The notes: generated by a model from the sequence alone, not told the origin. A stretch of DNA of 10,098 nt from UBA8653 sp963978155 (GCA_963978155.1 CAXBRK010000075.1:1-10098), one strand, 5' to 3'. Positions 1 to 7,261 are shown, numbered from the stretch's first letter. Numbers and translations are program-made.

Positions 1-1769
1 CGATTTTCGGCCCCGATGGTCGAGTCGCCATTCCTCTTGAGGTCGCTGAATACTGTCTTCGCAACGAAGCGCCTTCGTGGGCTCCGGCTTGGTTGGTCAC
101 CCAGCCTCAAACCGCGCGGCTCGGGGCCGTGAGCATCGCTGCGTTTGTTCTGTTGGTGGTCGTGCTTCGTGGTTTCCACGAACTTCTGTTGACGGGCCTG
201 TTGACGGCGGGGGCGGCCTTCCTTGCGCGATCACTCGGTCTCTTGGATTTGGGATGGGCCCTGGCTGGAATCGGGGTGCTGGGTTGGTCCTTCCTGCTTT
301 TGCTTCGGGCCGCGCGGACTGGACTCTCCGGTCGCGGAGGGATTCGGGCCACTGCACAACTGGTGTTGATGGAGGGGGCGCGAACTGGCCTGCCGCTGGT
401 CTTCATTGTGGTGATGTTGGTGGTGCTGCCTCTGATTCCACTGTCCCTTGATCCCGACGCGCCATTGCGCTACCGGGTGCAGACGTTCATGAGTTGGTCG
501 CTGGGGCTGGCCTTTTGGCTGGCCGCTTTGATGACGCTGCTCTTGGGGTGCTCCACCATTGCAACCGAAATTCGTGACCGGCAAATTTGGCAAGTGGTGA
601 CAAAGCCCATTTCGCGTTTGCGTTGGTTGGTGGGCAAGTGGCTTGGCTTGGCGGTTTTGAATCTTGTGCTGACCGCCACCTCATGCGTTTCGATCTTCTT
701 TTTTATCCAGTACTTGCGGTCGCAGCCAACGGCTGAGGGCCTCGCGGGGCGAGAGGATTCGTTCCTCTTGCAGGAAACCGTATTGACCGCCCGGGCCGGT
801 GCCTTCCCCACCTGGGACGAGTTGGACAACGAGCAGTTGCGGCAACGCATTTCGCAAATTGAAGAGACCGACCCTGAAATTCGAGCTCGGGGAGGCATGG
901 GCATCAACGAGCGTCGGGCGGCGGTGCAAGAACTTCGAGAGTTGCACAACTCTCTGCAGCGCACGGTTCCCCCAGCGGTCGCGGGGGCGCCGCCCAACTA
1001 CTTTGTGTTCAACGGTCTTTCCGCCGCCAAAGATCTTGGTGGCACCCTGACCATTCGTTCGATCTTCCACATTTTGCGAGACGACGAACACGAGCGGTAC
1101 CAGTGCCGCTTCATCTTCGACCGCGGCGGGGGAGAGCAGCCGATTGCGGTGGACCAAACCTTCGTGCCCACCATGAGCCATGTGTTCCAAGTGCCCGCCG
1201 AGTGGGTGGATGACGAAGGAGCGCTGCGGATGGCCATTCAGAACTTGGCGCCCGCGGCCATCAACTTCGACCCCGACGACCTTGAAATTCTGTACCGGGT
1301 CTCCTCGTTTGAAAGCAATTTCCTTCGGGCCGCTTTGGTGCATTGGTCGAAGTTGGCCTTCTTGGCCGCCTTGGCCGTGGCGTGTGCGACCGCCCTTGGG
1401 TTCCCCGTGGCGTGCCTCGCTTCGATCACGATTTTCCTTGCCGGATCGGCCGCGCCTTTCTTGGCCCGAGCTCTGTACTGGTACGCCCCGGCGGAAATGA
1501 ATGAGATTGACTTCTCTGACACAGCCGCCGGTATCAGTTGGGTGTTTGAAGTCATCATCCACCAGTTGGCCGTCGCCATGACGTGGGCTTTTGGCGCGTT
1601 TGGTGATTACGACCCCACGGGAGCATTGGTCCGTGGTCGGCACTTGCCCTGGTCTGAAGTGTTCAATGCGTTCGCACGAATGCTGTTGTTCTGGACCGGG
1701 GGTTCATTGTTGTTTGGCTGGCGCGTCTTGACCCGTCGTCAGCTGGCGATTTACAGCGGGAGCGGCTGA
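1..1769 (+). CDS. ABC-2 type transporter permease, 5' end outside the window
   Basis: This is a multi-pass inner-membrane protein, probably the permease of an ABC-2 exporter or lipoprotein/cell-envelope ABC system; the substrate cannot be told. The reading frame is open from the first full codon (position 3) with no stop, so 588 codons are visible. The only start-like codon near the edge, TTG at 93, falls inside continuous protein-like sequence and has no Shine-Dalgarno motif, so the gene almost certainly begins upstream. Counting from position 3, hydrophobic segments lie near residues 40-56, 62-76, 80-102, 129-147, 162-183 and 213-237. A hydrophilic domain of about 200 residues follows (about 240-440), then segments near 448-482, 510-533 and 553-571. 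The cytoplasmic motif EIRDRQIWQVVTKPISR, followed by a Gly-Lys-Trp-Leu-Gly segment, is typical of ABC-2 permeases. The ATPase is expected just upstream. The stop is one base before the next ATG, which suggests coupled translation. Confidence 0.8.
   Translation, partial: IFGPDGRVAIPLEVAEYCLRNEAPSWAPAWLVTQPQTARLGAVSIAAFVLLVVVLRGFHELLLTGLLTAGAAFLARSLGLLDLGWALAGIGVLGWSFLLLLRAARTGLSGRGGIRATAQLVLMEGARTGLPLVFIVVMLVVLPLIPLSLDPDAPLRYRVQTFMSWSLGLAFWLAALMTLLLGCSTIATEIRDRQIWQVVTKPISRLRWLVGKWLGLAVLNLVLTATSCVSIFFFIQYLRSQPTAEGLAGREDSFLLQETVLTARAGAFPTWDELDNEQLRQRISQIEETDPEIRARGGMGINERRAAVQELRELHNSLQRTVPPAVAGAPPNYFVFNGLSAAKDLGGTLTIRSIFHILRDDEHERYQCRFIFDRGGGEQPIAVDQTFVPTMSHVFQVPAEWVDDEGALRMAIQNLAPAAINFDPDDLEILYRVSSFESNFLRAALVHWSKLAFLAALAVACATALGFPVACLASITIFLAGSAAPFLARALYWYAPAEMNEIDFSDTAAGISWVFEVIIHQLAVAMTWAFGAFGDYDPTGALVRGRHLPWSEVFNAFARMLLFWTGGSLLFGWRVLTRRQLAIYSGSG
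1757..1762 (+). promoter_or_regulatory. Ribosome binding site inside the end of the permease gene
   Basis: GGGAGC-type purine stretch at the end of the permease gene, 8 bases before ATG 1771. It supports that start and the coupling of the two genes. Confidence 0.45.
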
Positions 1770-1770
1770 A

Positions 1771-3750
1771 ATGCGATGGGCTCGACCTCTGGGATTGGTA
1801 CTGGCGGTGCTCTCATTTGTGGGAGCCGGGGCCTTGCTGCCTGACTTGGAACAGCGGACCGAAGACGCGGGTCTGCGCTACACCGATTCAGTGGTCGAAG
1901 GTGCGCCGCCTTGGGTGGCCGTAGGGACCGCAATTGGCGCTTTGCGTGGTCTTGTGGTGGACGTGCTTTGGATCAAAGTCAACCTGATGAAAGAGGAGGG
2001 CGATTACTTCGAAGTGATGGCCCTCTCCGATCTCATCACCAAACTCCAGCCAAGGTTTGCTGCGGTCTGGGCCTACCACGGGCACAACATGGCCTACAAC
2101 ATTTCGGTCGCCACCCACACGCTGGAAGAGCGATGGGATTGGGTCCGGGCCGGGGTTCGTTTGGTGCAAAACGAAGGCTTGCGGCACAACCCTGATGACT
2201 TGGTGCTGCACAAAGAACTGGCCTTTTGGTACGCCCACAAGATCGAGGGCAACTCGGACGACGCCCACCTCTTCTACAAAAGAGAGTTCACGCGAGAGTG
2301 GCACTTCCTGTTGGGGGAGCCGCCCGAGACGTTGGAAGATCGCATTGCTTGGCTTCGGGCGATTGAAGAAGCCCCTGGTTCTCTTCCACTCCTTTTTGAA
2401 CTGGAACCGCGCTGCAGTGAAGTGCGCGACCGCCTCCTCTCTTCAGTGGCTCCTTTGGCTGAGCAGGCGGGAGTCAACCTCGAACTCGACAGCGACTTCT
2501 TGTTGGAATACGGCATCTGGGATGCCATCCGGCAAAATCCCACCGGGGCGGCCCTCCTCGGCATCGACGATCAAGTTGCGGCCGAGCGGCCCATGGCCAA
2601 AGCCCTCGCAGAGATCGCGGCGGACCCCAACCTGAGAGGTCCGTTGGACCAGTTGGTGACCTTTGTGCGTCGCCGGGTTCTTGAGGACGAATACAACTTG
2701 GATCCTGAGCGAATGCGTCGGTACACCGAGCTGTACGGCCCGCTTGATTGGCGCAACGGTCAAGCCCATGCGTTGTATTGGGGAAAGAAAGGCGAAGAAG
2801 GCGCGACCGCTCGGGTTGCGGCCGATGATGACGATTACAAACGGTTGAACAACGACCGCGTGGTTCTCCAAGCGTTGCAAGCCTTGGCCCGATACGGCCG
2901 GGTTCGCTTTGATCCCTTCTCCACCGAGCCGCCGGTGCGCACCCAAGAGCCTCGGTTCATTGATGTGATCGACCGCGAGTTTGAGTACTACTACACCAAG
3001 CACTACGACGTAAAAGGTGCCGGGGGGGAGACTTTCATCGACTTCCTCCGCAACTTCATGAGTTCATCGATTCGTGAAGCGTGGCGGTCGGGGGAGAAGG
3101 ATCGTGCCCAGCGTTTGCTTGACCGTCTGGACGAGCGTTTTGGCCGTGGTGCGGTTCCCCCCAACAACGCGTATGCGATCGACCTTGAAATCTTTGTGCG
3201 CAATGAAGTGAAACAAGAGCTCGATTCCCAGCCGCACCTCGCCCCCACCGAAGCGCGGGGCGCACTCTACGTGGGCTTCCGGGCCGGCGTGGCTCCCGAC
3301 CGTCGTGAAGTCTGGGAGCAAGCGTTGACGTACACCGCCCAGGTGCACCGTATTTTCCGTGGCAATGAGTTCTACGACTACGAAACCAAGTTTGGCTCGG
3401 GCCGAATCAAAGACCTGATGCCGCCCACTTTGGAAGAGGTGGTGGAAGTGGTGTTCTTGCAGTTCATCACCGACCCCACGATTCCATTGTTGGACCGAGC
3501 CCAAGTGTGGCAACGGGTGGACAGTTACAACCCTTGGTTGCGGGCGGCGGCCGAACGACCTTCGATCCGAAGTGCCTTGGCCCAGCAGTTTGCTCGCTCT
3601 GAACTGTCGCTCAACAACACTTTGGAACAACTCTTCCCGGTTCCCGTCGATCTTGAAGCTCGACAAGCCGCCTACGAACGACGGGTTCGAGATCGAGAAG
3701 CCGAGCGTGAACAGGACCGCAAGTCTGGATCGATTCAGCGTCAAAACTGA
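1771..3750 (+). CDS. Membrane-anchored TPR-like protein of unknown function, partner of the ABC permease
   Basis: Predicted protein of 659 residues. Residues 5-24 form one hydrophobic segment (LGLVLAVLSFVGAGALLP) without a clear cleavage site or lipobox, so it is probably a signal anchor with the rest outside the cytoplasm. Residues about 56-160 are helical and TPR-like: a strongly patterned stretch runs from ALRGLVVDVLWIKVN through KLQPRFAAVWAYHGHNMAYN to LHKELAFWYAHKI. Residues about 321-340 hold another striking motif, YGPLDWRNGQAHALYWG. The last 30 residues are highly charged and probably form a helix or coiled coil. I recall similar proteins beside ABC-2 permeases in planctomycetes, where they are usually left as hypothetical; this is memory, not a search. 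ATG follows the permease stop by one base, so the two proteins are probably made together and may form one complex. No catalytic motif is visible. It ends 3 bases before the end of the convergent metalloprotease gene. Confidence 0.85.
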   Translation: MRWARPLGLVLAVLSFVGAGALLPDLEQRTEDAGLRYTDSVVEGAPPWVAVGTAIGALRGLVVDVLWIKVNLMKEEGDYFEVMALSDLITKLQPRFAAVWAYHGHNMAYNISVATHTLEERWDWVRAGVRLVQNEGLRHNPDDLVLHKELAFWYAHKIEGNSDDAHLFYKREFTREWHFLLGEPPETLEDRIAWLRAIEEAPGSLPLLFELEPRCSEVRDRLLSSVAPLAEQAGVNLELDSDFLLEYGIWDAIRQNPTGAALLGIDDQVAAERPMAKALAEIAADPNLRGPLDQLVTFVRRRVLEDEYNLDPERMRRYTELYGPLDWRNGQAHALYWGKKGEEGATARVAADDDDYKRLNNDRVVLQALQALARYGRVRFDPFSTEPPVRTQEPRFIDVIDREFEYYYTKHYDVKGAGGETFIDFLRNFMSSSIREAWRSGEKDRAQRLLDRLDERFGRGAVPPNNAYAIDLEIFVRNEVKQELDSQPHLAPTEARGALYVGFRAGVAPDRREVWEQALTYTAQVHRIFRGNEFYDYETKFGSGRIKDLMPPTLEEVVEVVFLQFITDPTIPLLDRAQVWQRVDSYNPWLRAAAERPSIRSALAQQFARSELSLNNTLEQLFPVPVDLEARQAAYERRVRDREAEREQDRKSGSIQRQN

Positions 3751-3753
3751 TCG

Positions 3754-5568
3754 TCAGCCGCACGGGCCCCACTTCGAAAGGACCAGAAGGAGGTCCTCGT
3801 AGTCCACATCTTCGTTCCCATCGAGGTCTTCTGCGCATCCAACGCACTGTCCCCAGACCGAAAGAAGTTGGATGAGATCTTCGTAACCAATGCTCCCATT
3901 GAGGTCCAAATCCTCCGGGCATGGCTGGGAGCAATCCGTTTCGCTGCACGTTTCATTCGGGGAGTGCTGTCCTCCGGAAGCCTGGCACGATTCTGAACCA
4001 AGAAGGAGGCAGTCCCCTGATGGGAGACAGCAAGAACCACGATCGCATTCGGTTTGGCCGCACAGTGTCCCAGGCGATTCAGGAATACCTTGATAGATAT
4101 TCAGGCATTCAAGTTGCTCCGCGAGGATGCAATCTCCATTTGAAAGGCAACATGCGGTAAGCAAGCAGCCATCATTCACGCAATTGGTTTGATTTCCCAA
4201 GTATGTTCCTTGGTAGACAAATGAGCACAAGCCTTGGGTTGTTTTGACACAGCCACCGGTCAGAAGGCAGCATGCTCCCTGGTCACATTGAACGGCGGAA
4301 CAGCCTTGCCCAATGATCAAATCACCTCCTGATTGAAGGCAAGTACTTGGTGCGGCATACGAAACACACTGCCCATCAGGTAAACAGCAGGATGCGAAGA
4401 ATGGTGGTGTGTCACAATCGACGTCGTCGCAAGTTGAATTCGCTTCAAAACTTCCGCCCGAGCTTGAGCATTCGGCGTCTGAAATTTCAAGACATGTTCC
4501 ATTTGTGGAGAAACAGCATGATCCCTCGATGCCCAAAATTCCAAGTTGTGGGCGATAGTTTTCTAGAACGCAACGCATCCTTCGGATTTGATCTGAAGTG
4601 AAGTTCTGGAAGCATGTCCCGTCGCCATAATTCATGTAATTGCGATCTGGATCGGGTGAGCCACAGGATTGATAATTGTTGCAATCGAATCCATATGAGC
4701 CTTCTGCTTGTCGATTCGTGTCGCAGATCCGGTCGCCAGTCGATTGGCATGGCCCCGAGGCGCAGCCATCTTCGAAAGTGTGGAATAGCCCGAGGTAGTG
4801 CCCAACTTCATGGGAAAGGACCCTTCCATTCATTTGAGCGCCGCAGGACCCAAAGTAGTTCGTTTGTATGTGGACGCCATCAATGTCTCGGTTTCCAACA
4901 ACACAATCACACGGGTCAACCGGAAGAAACGCATATCCGGCCCCTACCTGTGTGTTCAACACATAGATGTTGAGATAGAAATTTGGGTCCCAGGAAAGCG
5001 CGTTTCGGTAAGCCACCGAGGTTTCGCTGTTGGGATCTGTTTCATAGAACCAGTTTGGATTGGATGTATATGTCACCCCGGTTGACGGATTTCCTTCCTC
5101 ATCGACTTGGGGAAGAAAAAACTCGATTTGGCTATCCAGCCCATTCTGTCCTGGGGTCCCTGTTATTGCCAAAAAGTCATTGTTCAGCGCTTCGATGGCA
5201 CCTTGCACACAAGGCAGTTCCACCCAACCAAGAGCGCCGTCTGTGATGACATGCACCACGCAAGGGATTGAGAACTTTCCGTTTGATGGGGCGTAGATTT
5301 CAAGAGGGTTTGTCGTTTGGTACGAGCAATCTGTCGAGAGCAAGTGTTGAACAGCAGTCTGATCAGGAACCAGAGTGCTTCCACACAACCAAGGTGTCGC
5401 TTGATCGAACGTAGGTTCGCTCATGCTGTCCGGCTGAAAAAAGCCGTCTCGCCACGACCACCCCCGGAGTTCCCTTGGTTGAGGTTCTGTTGAGAGAGGG
5501 TCAGGTGAGAGGGCTTGATCAATTGGTTTGCTTTGGAACAGCAAGATGAGAGCAGCTAGATGCAACAT
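3754..5568 (-). CDS. Secreted M43-family (pappalysin-like) zinc metalloprotease with Cys-rich repeats and a dockerin-like C-terminus
   Basis: Predicted exported endopeptidase of 604 residues. A short hydrophobic N-terminus (LHLAALILLF) acts as a probable signal peptide, with no obvious cleavage motif. The catalytic domain spans about residues 95-340. It has the metzincin zinc motif HEVGHYLGLFH (H253, E254 as general base, H257, H263) and a Met-turn NYMNY around M312. The GDRICDT segment (278-284) and the cysteines around it are characteristic of M43. Five repeats of six cysteines follow (about 350-546). Residues 550-603 form two dockerin-like calcium loops (DLDLNGSIGYED and DLDGNEDVDYED), each ending in a Trp-Gly-x-Cys-type motif. 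The start is fixed by an in-frame TGA six codons upstream and by GAGGT four bases before the ATG. It lies 66 bp downstream of the 5635-7182 gene and shares its C-terminal architecture. Its GC content is clearly lower than its neighbours'. The family call is strong; the substrate is unknown. Confidence 0.9.
   Translation of the reverse strand: MLHLAALILLFQSKPIDQALSPDPLSTEPQPRELRGWSWRDGFFQPDSMSEPTFDQATPWLCGSTLVPDQTAVQHLLSTDCSYQTTNPLEIYAPSNGKFSIPCVVHVITDGALGWVELPCVQGAIEALNNDFLAITGTPGQNGLDSQIEFFLPQVDEEGNPSTGVTYTSNPNWFYETDPNSETSVAYRNALSWDPNFYLNIYVLNTQVGAGYAFLPVDPCDCVVGNRDIDGVHIQTNYFGSCGAQMNGRVLSHEVGHYLGLFHTFEDGCASGPCQSTGDRICDTNRQAEGSYGFDCNNYQSCGSPDPDRNYMNYGDGTCFQNFTSDQIRRMRCVLENYRPQLGILGIEGSCCFSTNGTCLEISDAECSSSGGSFEANSTCDDVDCDTPPFFASCCLPDGQCVSYAAPSTCLQSGGDLIIGQGCSAVQCDQGACCLLTGGCVKTTQGLCSFVYQGTYLGNQTNCVNDGCLLTACCLSNGDCILAEQLECLNIYQGIPESPGTLCGQTECDRGSCCLPSGDCLLLGSESCQASGGQHSPNETCSETDCSQPCPEDLDLNGSIGYEDLIQLLSVWGQCVGCAEDLDGNEDVDYEDLLLVLSKWGPCG
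3757..3921 (-). other. Dockerin-like double calcium-loop domain of the metalloprotease
   Basis: Encodes residues 550-604. Two copies of a Cys-Pro/Ala-Glu-Asp-Leu-Asp start, a 12-residue loop with Asp at positions 1, 3 and 12, a short hydrophobic helix and a Trp-Gly-x-Cys-type end. This resembles a type I dockerin pair. In planctomycetes such Cys-bounded ends are thought to act as C-terminal sorting or anchoring tags; that role is inferred here. Confidence 0.7.
3931..4521 (-). repeat. Five Cys-rich repeats in the metalloprotease (protein-level repeat)
   Basis: Residues about 350-546 hold five units of 36-39 residues. Each begins with Cys-Cys and follows C-C-x(5,6)-C-x(7,8)-C-x(12,14)-C-x4-C. 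The openings read CCFSTNGTC, CCLPDGQC, CCLLTGGC, CCLSNGDC and CCLPSGDC. The units have diverged more from one another than those of the neighbouring gene; units 3 and 4 replace the usual Gly-Gly with Tyr-Gln-Gly. Six cysteines per unit suggest small disulfide-bonded modules. Confidence 0.85.
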
Positions 5569-5572
5569 GGTG

Positions 5573-5577
5573 ACCTC
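5573..5577 (-). promoter_or_regulatory. Ribosome binding site of the metalloprotease gene
   Basis: GAGGT on the minus strand, four bases before ATG 5568. The spacing is short but usable. With the upstream in-frame TGA it decides the start. Confidence 0.45.
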
Positions 5578-5634
5578 GAATTTTCAGCATACTCACCACA
5601 GACTTGGAAAAGAAATGGTGCTGGATCTGTCGGA

Positions 5635-7182
5635 TCAGCAGTCGCCCCACCCACTCAGCAAGGCAATCAGATCGTCAAACGCCACAGCGCCGGAGGCGTC
5701 CAGATCTTCAGCACAACCATCGCACGGACCAAAGGCCGAGAGCAGTTGGATGAGATCAGGGAAATCCACCGCCCCGGAACCATCGAGGTCTTCAGGACAG
5801 TCGGTGCCGCAGGCGGTCTCGCACACGGTTCCGTCCCCCGCGTACTGACCTCCCACGACCCCACAATTGGTGTTCGTCAGGATCAAGCACGCGCCGGTCG
5901 CGGGCACACAGCACGCGCCTTCAGGATCAGGACAATTTGTGCTCAAGCAGTCGGTGCCGTCGCCTTGGAAGACGCCGCCGGCGGCGGTGCACTCTTCGGG
6001 GGTTGTGGGTTCCACACAAGTGCCATCGTCCAAACAGCACGCGCCTTCAGGGAAGCAGACCGTGGTGCTGCACGTGGTGCCGGGACCAGAGAACGTGCCG
6101 CCCACCAGTCCGCAATCGGTGGCGGGCAAACTCAAGCAACCTCCGGTGGCCGGAATGCAGCACGCGCCGCCCGCATTGCAATCGGTCTCGCTGCACAAAG
6201 TGCCCGCGCCTTGCCACGTCCCGCCTGTGTTCTGGCAGTCGTCGGCCGCCTGGGTGCTGCACACTCCTGAGGCGCAGCAGGCGCCGAGCGCCGGGGGGCA
6301 TTCGACGTTGGTGCAAGGCACGTTGTCGCCTTCAAAGAGACCGCCTTGGGCCGCACAATCGTTTGAGGTTTCCAAACCGCACGTCCCGTTGGGAAGGCAG
6401 CACGCGCCAAGGGTCTGGTTGCAAGACAAGCTGGTCCAGGTGGCCCGCATGACCCAGTCGCCCGAAGGCCGGCACAAGACGTTGAGATCGGCAAAGGTCG
6501 ACCAGCCGCCGTTGGGGGGGCAGCCCAAGAAACCGCAGTTCACCCCAAAGAGCCAGTTTTGGCTCGGTGCTTGCAGACCGCCAACGTCCGTGGTGGGAAA
6601 GGCGTTTTGGGTGGAGGGGGGCGCCACCAAGCAGGGGTTGCTCGTTTGGTTGTTGTGCCGGTCGATGCGGTAGCCAATGCTGAACGTGGCGTCGCCACTG
6701 TCGTTGATGATGATTTGTTCAGGATCATCCGGGTCCACCAAGACTTGCACGTTCACCCCGTTGGTGCCGGGTTGCAGCACGATGTGGGGCAGCAATTCTC
6801 CGTCGCTGGAATATTGGGCCACCACATTTCCGCTGGCTGGTGTTCCCGACCACACGAAGAAGGTCCATTCTGTGGTCGTGGTCACGTTGGCATTGCTGGT
6901 GGCAAAGATCATTTCGGCCACATCGAGCCGGATGGGAAAGACCGCGGGATCCAGCGTCCAACTGGCTGCTGCGATTTCTTGTTCGGCGAAGCCAGCCTGG
7001 ACGGTGTATTGCCCACCCCCAAAGTCGGCATCAGTGTGGGCGGACACTTCGGAAGGACATGAGCCGGCCAACGCCACGGGGCGGACCGAACCGTTGATCC
7101 CGATATTGGGGATGCCGATCCGTTGTTCTTCGGCACCAAGGGGCCGGTCGAGGGCACACAGCAGCAGCGGGGTCAAGATCAT
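5635..7182 (-). CDS. Secreted protein with five Cys-rich repeats and a dockerin-like C-terminus
   Basis: Predicted protein of 515 residues. The signal peptide is residues 1-17 (MILTPLLLCALDRPLGA, cleaved before EEQ). Residues about 20-255 form a beta-rich domain I do not recognise, with an aromatic-rich stretch near 105-112 and cysteines near 184, 216, 221, 237 and 254. Five Cys-rich repeats occupy 259-458. Residues 461-515 are two dockerin-like calcium loops (DLDGSGAVDFPD and DLDASGAVAFDD), the second ending the protein at Trp-Gly-Asp-Cys. A GTG at 7209 would extend the frame by nine residues, but ATG 7182 is preferred: AGAGGAAGGG lies just upstream of it, inside that extension, and the signal peptide then starts correctly. 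It is probably co-transcribed with the metalloprotease 66 bp downstream, since no clear terminator lies between them. No enzymatic motif is visible; an adhesive, structural or binding role is possible. Confidence 0.85.
   Translation of the reverse strand: MILTPLLLCALDRPLGAEEQRIGIPNIGINGSVRPVALAGSCPSEVSAHTDADFGGGQYTVQAGFAEQEIAAASWTLDPAVFPIRLDVAEMIFATSNANVTTTTEWTFFVWSGTPASGNVVAQYSSDGELLPHIVLQPGTNGVNVQVLVDPDDPEQIIINDSGDATFSIGYRIDRHNNQTSNPCLVAPPSTQNAFPTTDVGGLQAPSQNWLFGVNCGFLGCPPNGGWSTFADLNVLCRPSGDWVMRATWTSLSCNQTLGACCLPNGTCGLETSNDCAAQGGLFEGDNVPCTNVECPPALGACCASGVCSTQAADDCQNTGGTWQGAGTLCSETDCNAGGACCIPATGGCLSLPATDCGLVGGTFSGPGTTCSTTVCFPEGACCLDDGTCVEPTTPEECTAAGGVFQGDGTDCLSTNCPDPEGACCVPATGACLILTNTNCGVVGGQYAGDGTVCETACGTDCPEDLDGSGAVDFPDLIQLLSAFGPCDGCAEDLDASGAVAFDDLIALLSGWGDC
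5638..5802 (-). other. Dockerin-like double calcium-loop domain of the secreted Cys-rich protein
   Basis: Encodes residues 461-515. Two loops have Asp at positions 1, 3 and 12, each preceded by Glu-Asp-Leu and followed by a Leu-rich helix. The first copy ends Ala-Phe-Gly-Pro-Cys, the second Gly-Trp-Gly-Asp-Cys at the very C-terminus. It is closely similar in plan to the end of the downstream metalloprotease, so both proteins may be sorted or anchored the same way. Confidence 0.7.
5809..6408 (-). repeat. Five Cys-rich repeats in the secreted protein, visible in the DNA too
   Basis: Five units follow C-C-x(4,6)-C-x(7,8)-C-x13-C-x(3,4)-C, with a conserved Gly-Gly-x-aromatic-x-Gly in the long spacer. 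The DNA also repeats: CAGCACGCGCC on the plus strand, encoding the Gly/Ala-Cys-Cys opening, occurs at 5909, 6035, 6158 and 6398, with a one-base variant at 6275. The spacing is therefore 117-126 bp. Near-constant spacing and shared codons point to tandem duplication more recent than in the metalloprotease. Confidence 0.85.
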
Positions 7183-7185
7183 GGG

Positions 7186-7202
7186 AATTCCCTTCCTCTT
7201 GA
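7186..7202 (-). promoter_or_regulatory. Ribosome binding site deciding the start of the secreted Cys-rich protein
   Basis: AAGAGGAAGGGAATTCCC on the minus strand runs up to ATG 7182; the AGAGGAAGGG core is a strong Shine-Dalgarno match at normal spacing. The last ten bases before the ATG form a perfect palindrome (GGGAATTCCC, 7183-7192) that could partly fold over the site. Confidence 0.6.
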
Positions 7203-7261
7203 GTATCACCTCTGCAGACCCTCACACAAGTTCTGAGGCAATGAATTTCAGCTTCAAGCCC

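Noticed and set aside
681..1643. A 320-codon open frame on the minus strand within the permease gene
   Set aside because: No recognisable motif. The plus-strand frame has clear membrane segments and the ABC-2 motif.
5569..5634. Terminator or separate promoter between the two secreted-protein genes
   Set aside because: Only a five-pair stem with a 17-base loop (5594-5620) and poorly matching hexamers (TTTCTT, TATGCT on the minus strand) are visible. Co-transcription is the simpler reading.
5809..6408. CRISPR-like array from the regularly spaced CAGCACGCGCC word
   Set aside because: The repeat is only 11 bases, the intervals are coding, and the words encode the Cys-Cys openings of protein repeats.
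5667..7062. Long open frames on the plus strand opposite the secreted-protein gene (for example 5867-6673 and 6677-7561)
   Set aside because: They are GC-rich shadows of the minus-strand gene, which has a signal peptide, ordered Cys repeats and a strong ribosome binding site. The shadow products are low-complexity and cross the terminator at 7262-7297.
7183..7209. GTG start at 7209 for the secreted Cys-rich protein
   Set aside because: The extension would be translated from the Shine-Dalgarno region of ATG 7182 and would put charged residues before a signal peptide that is complete without them.
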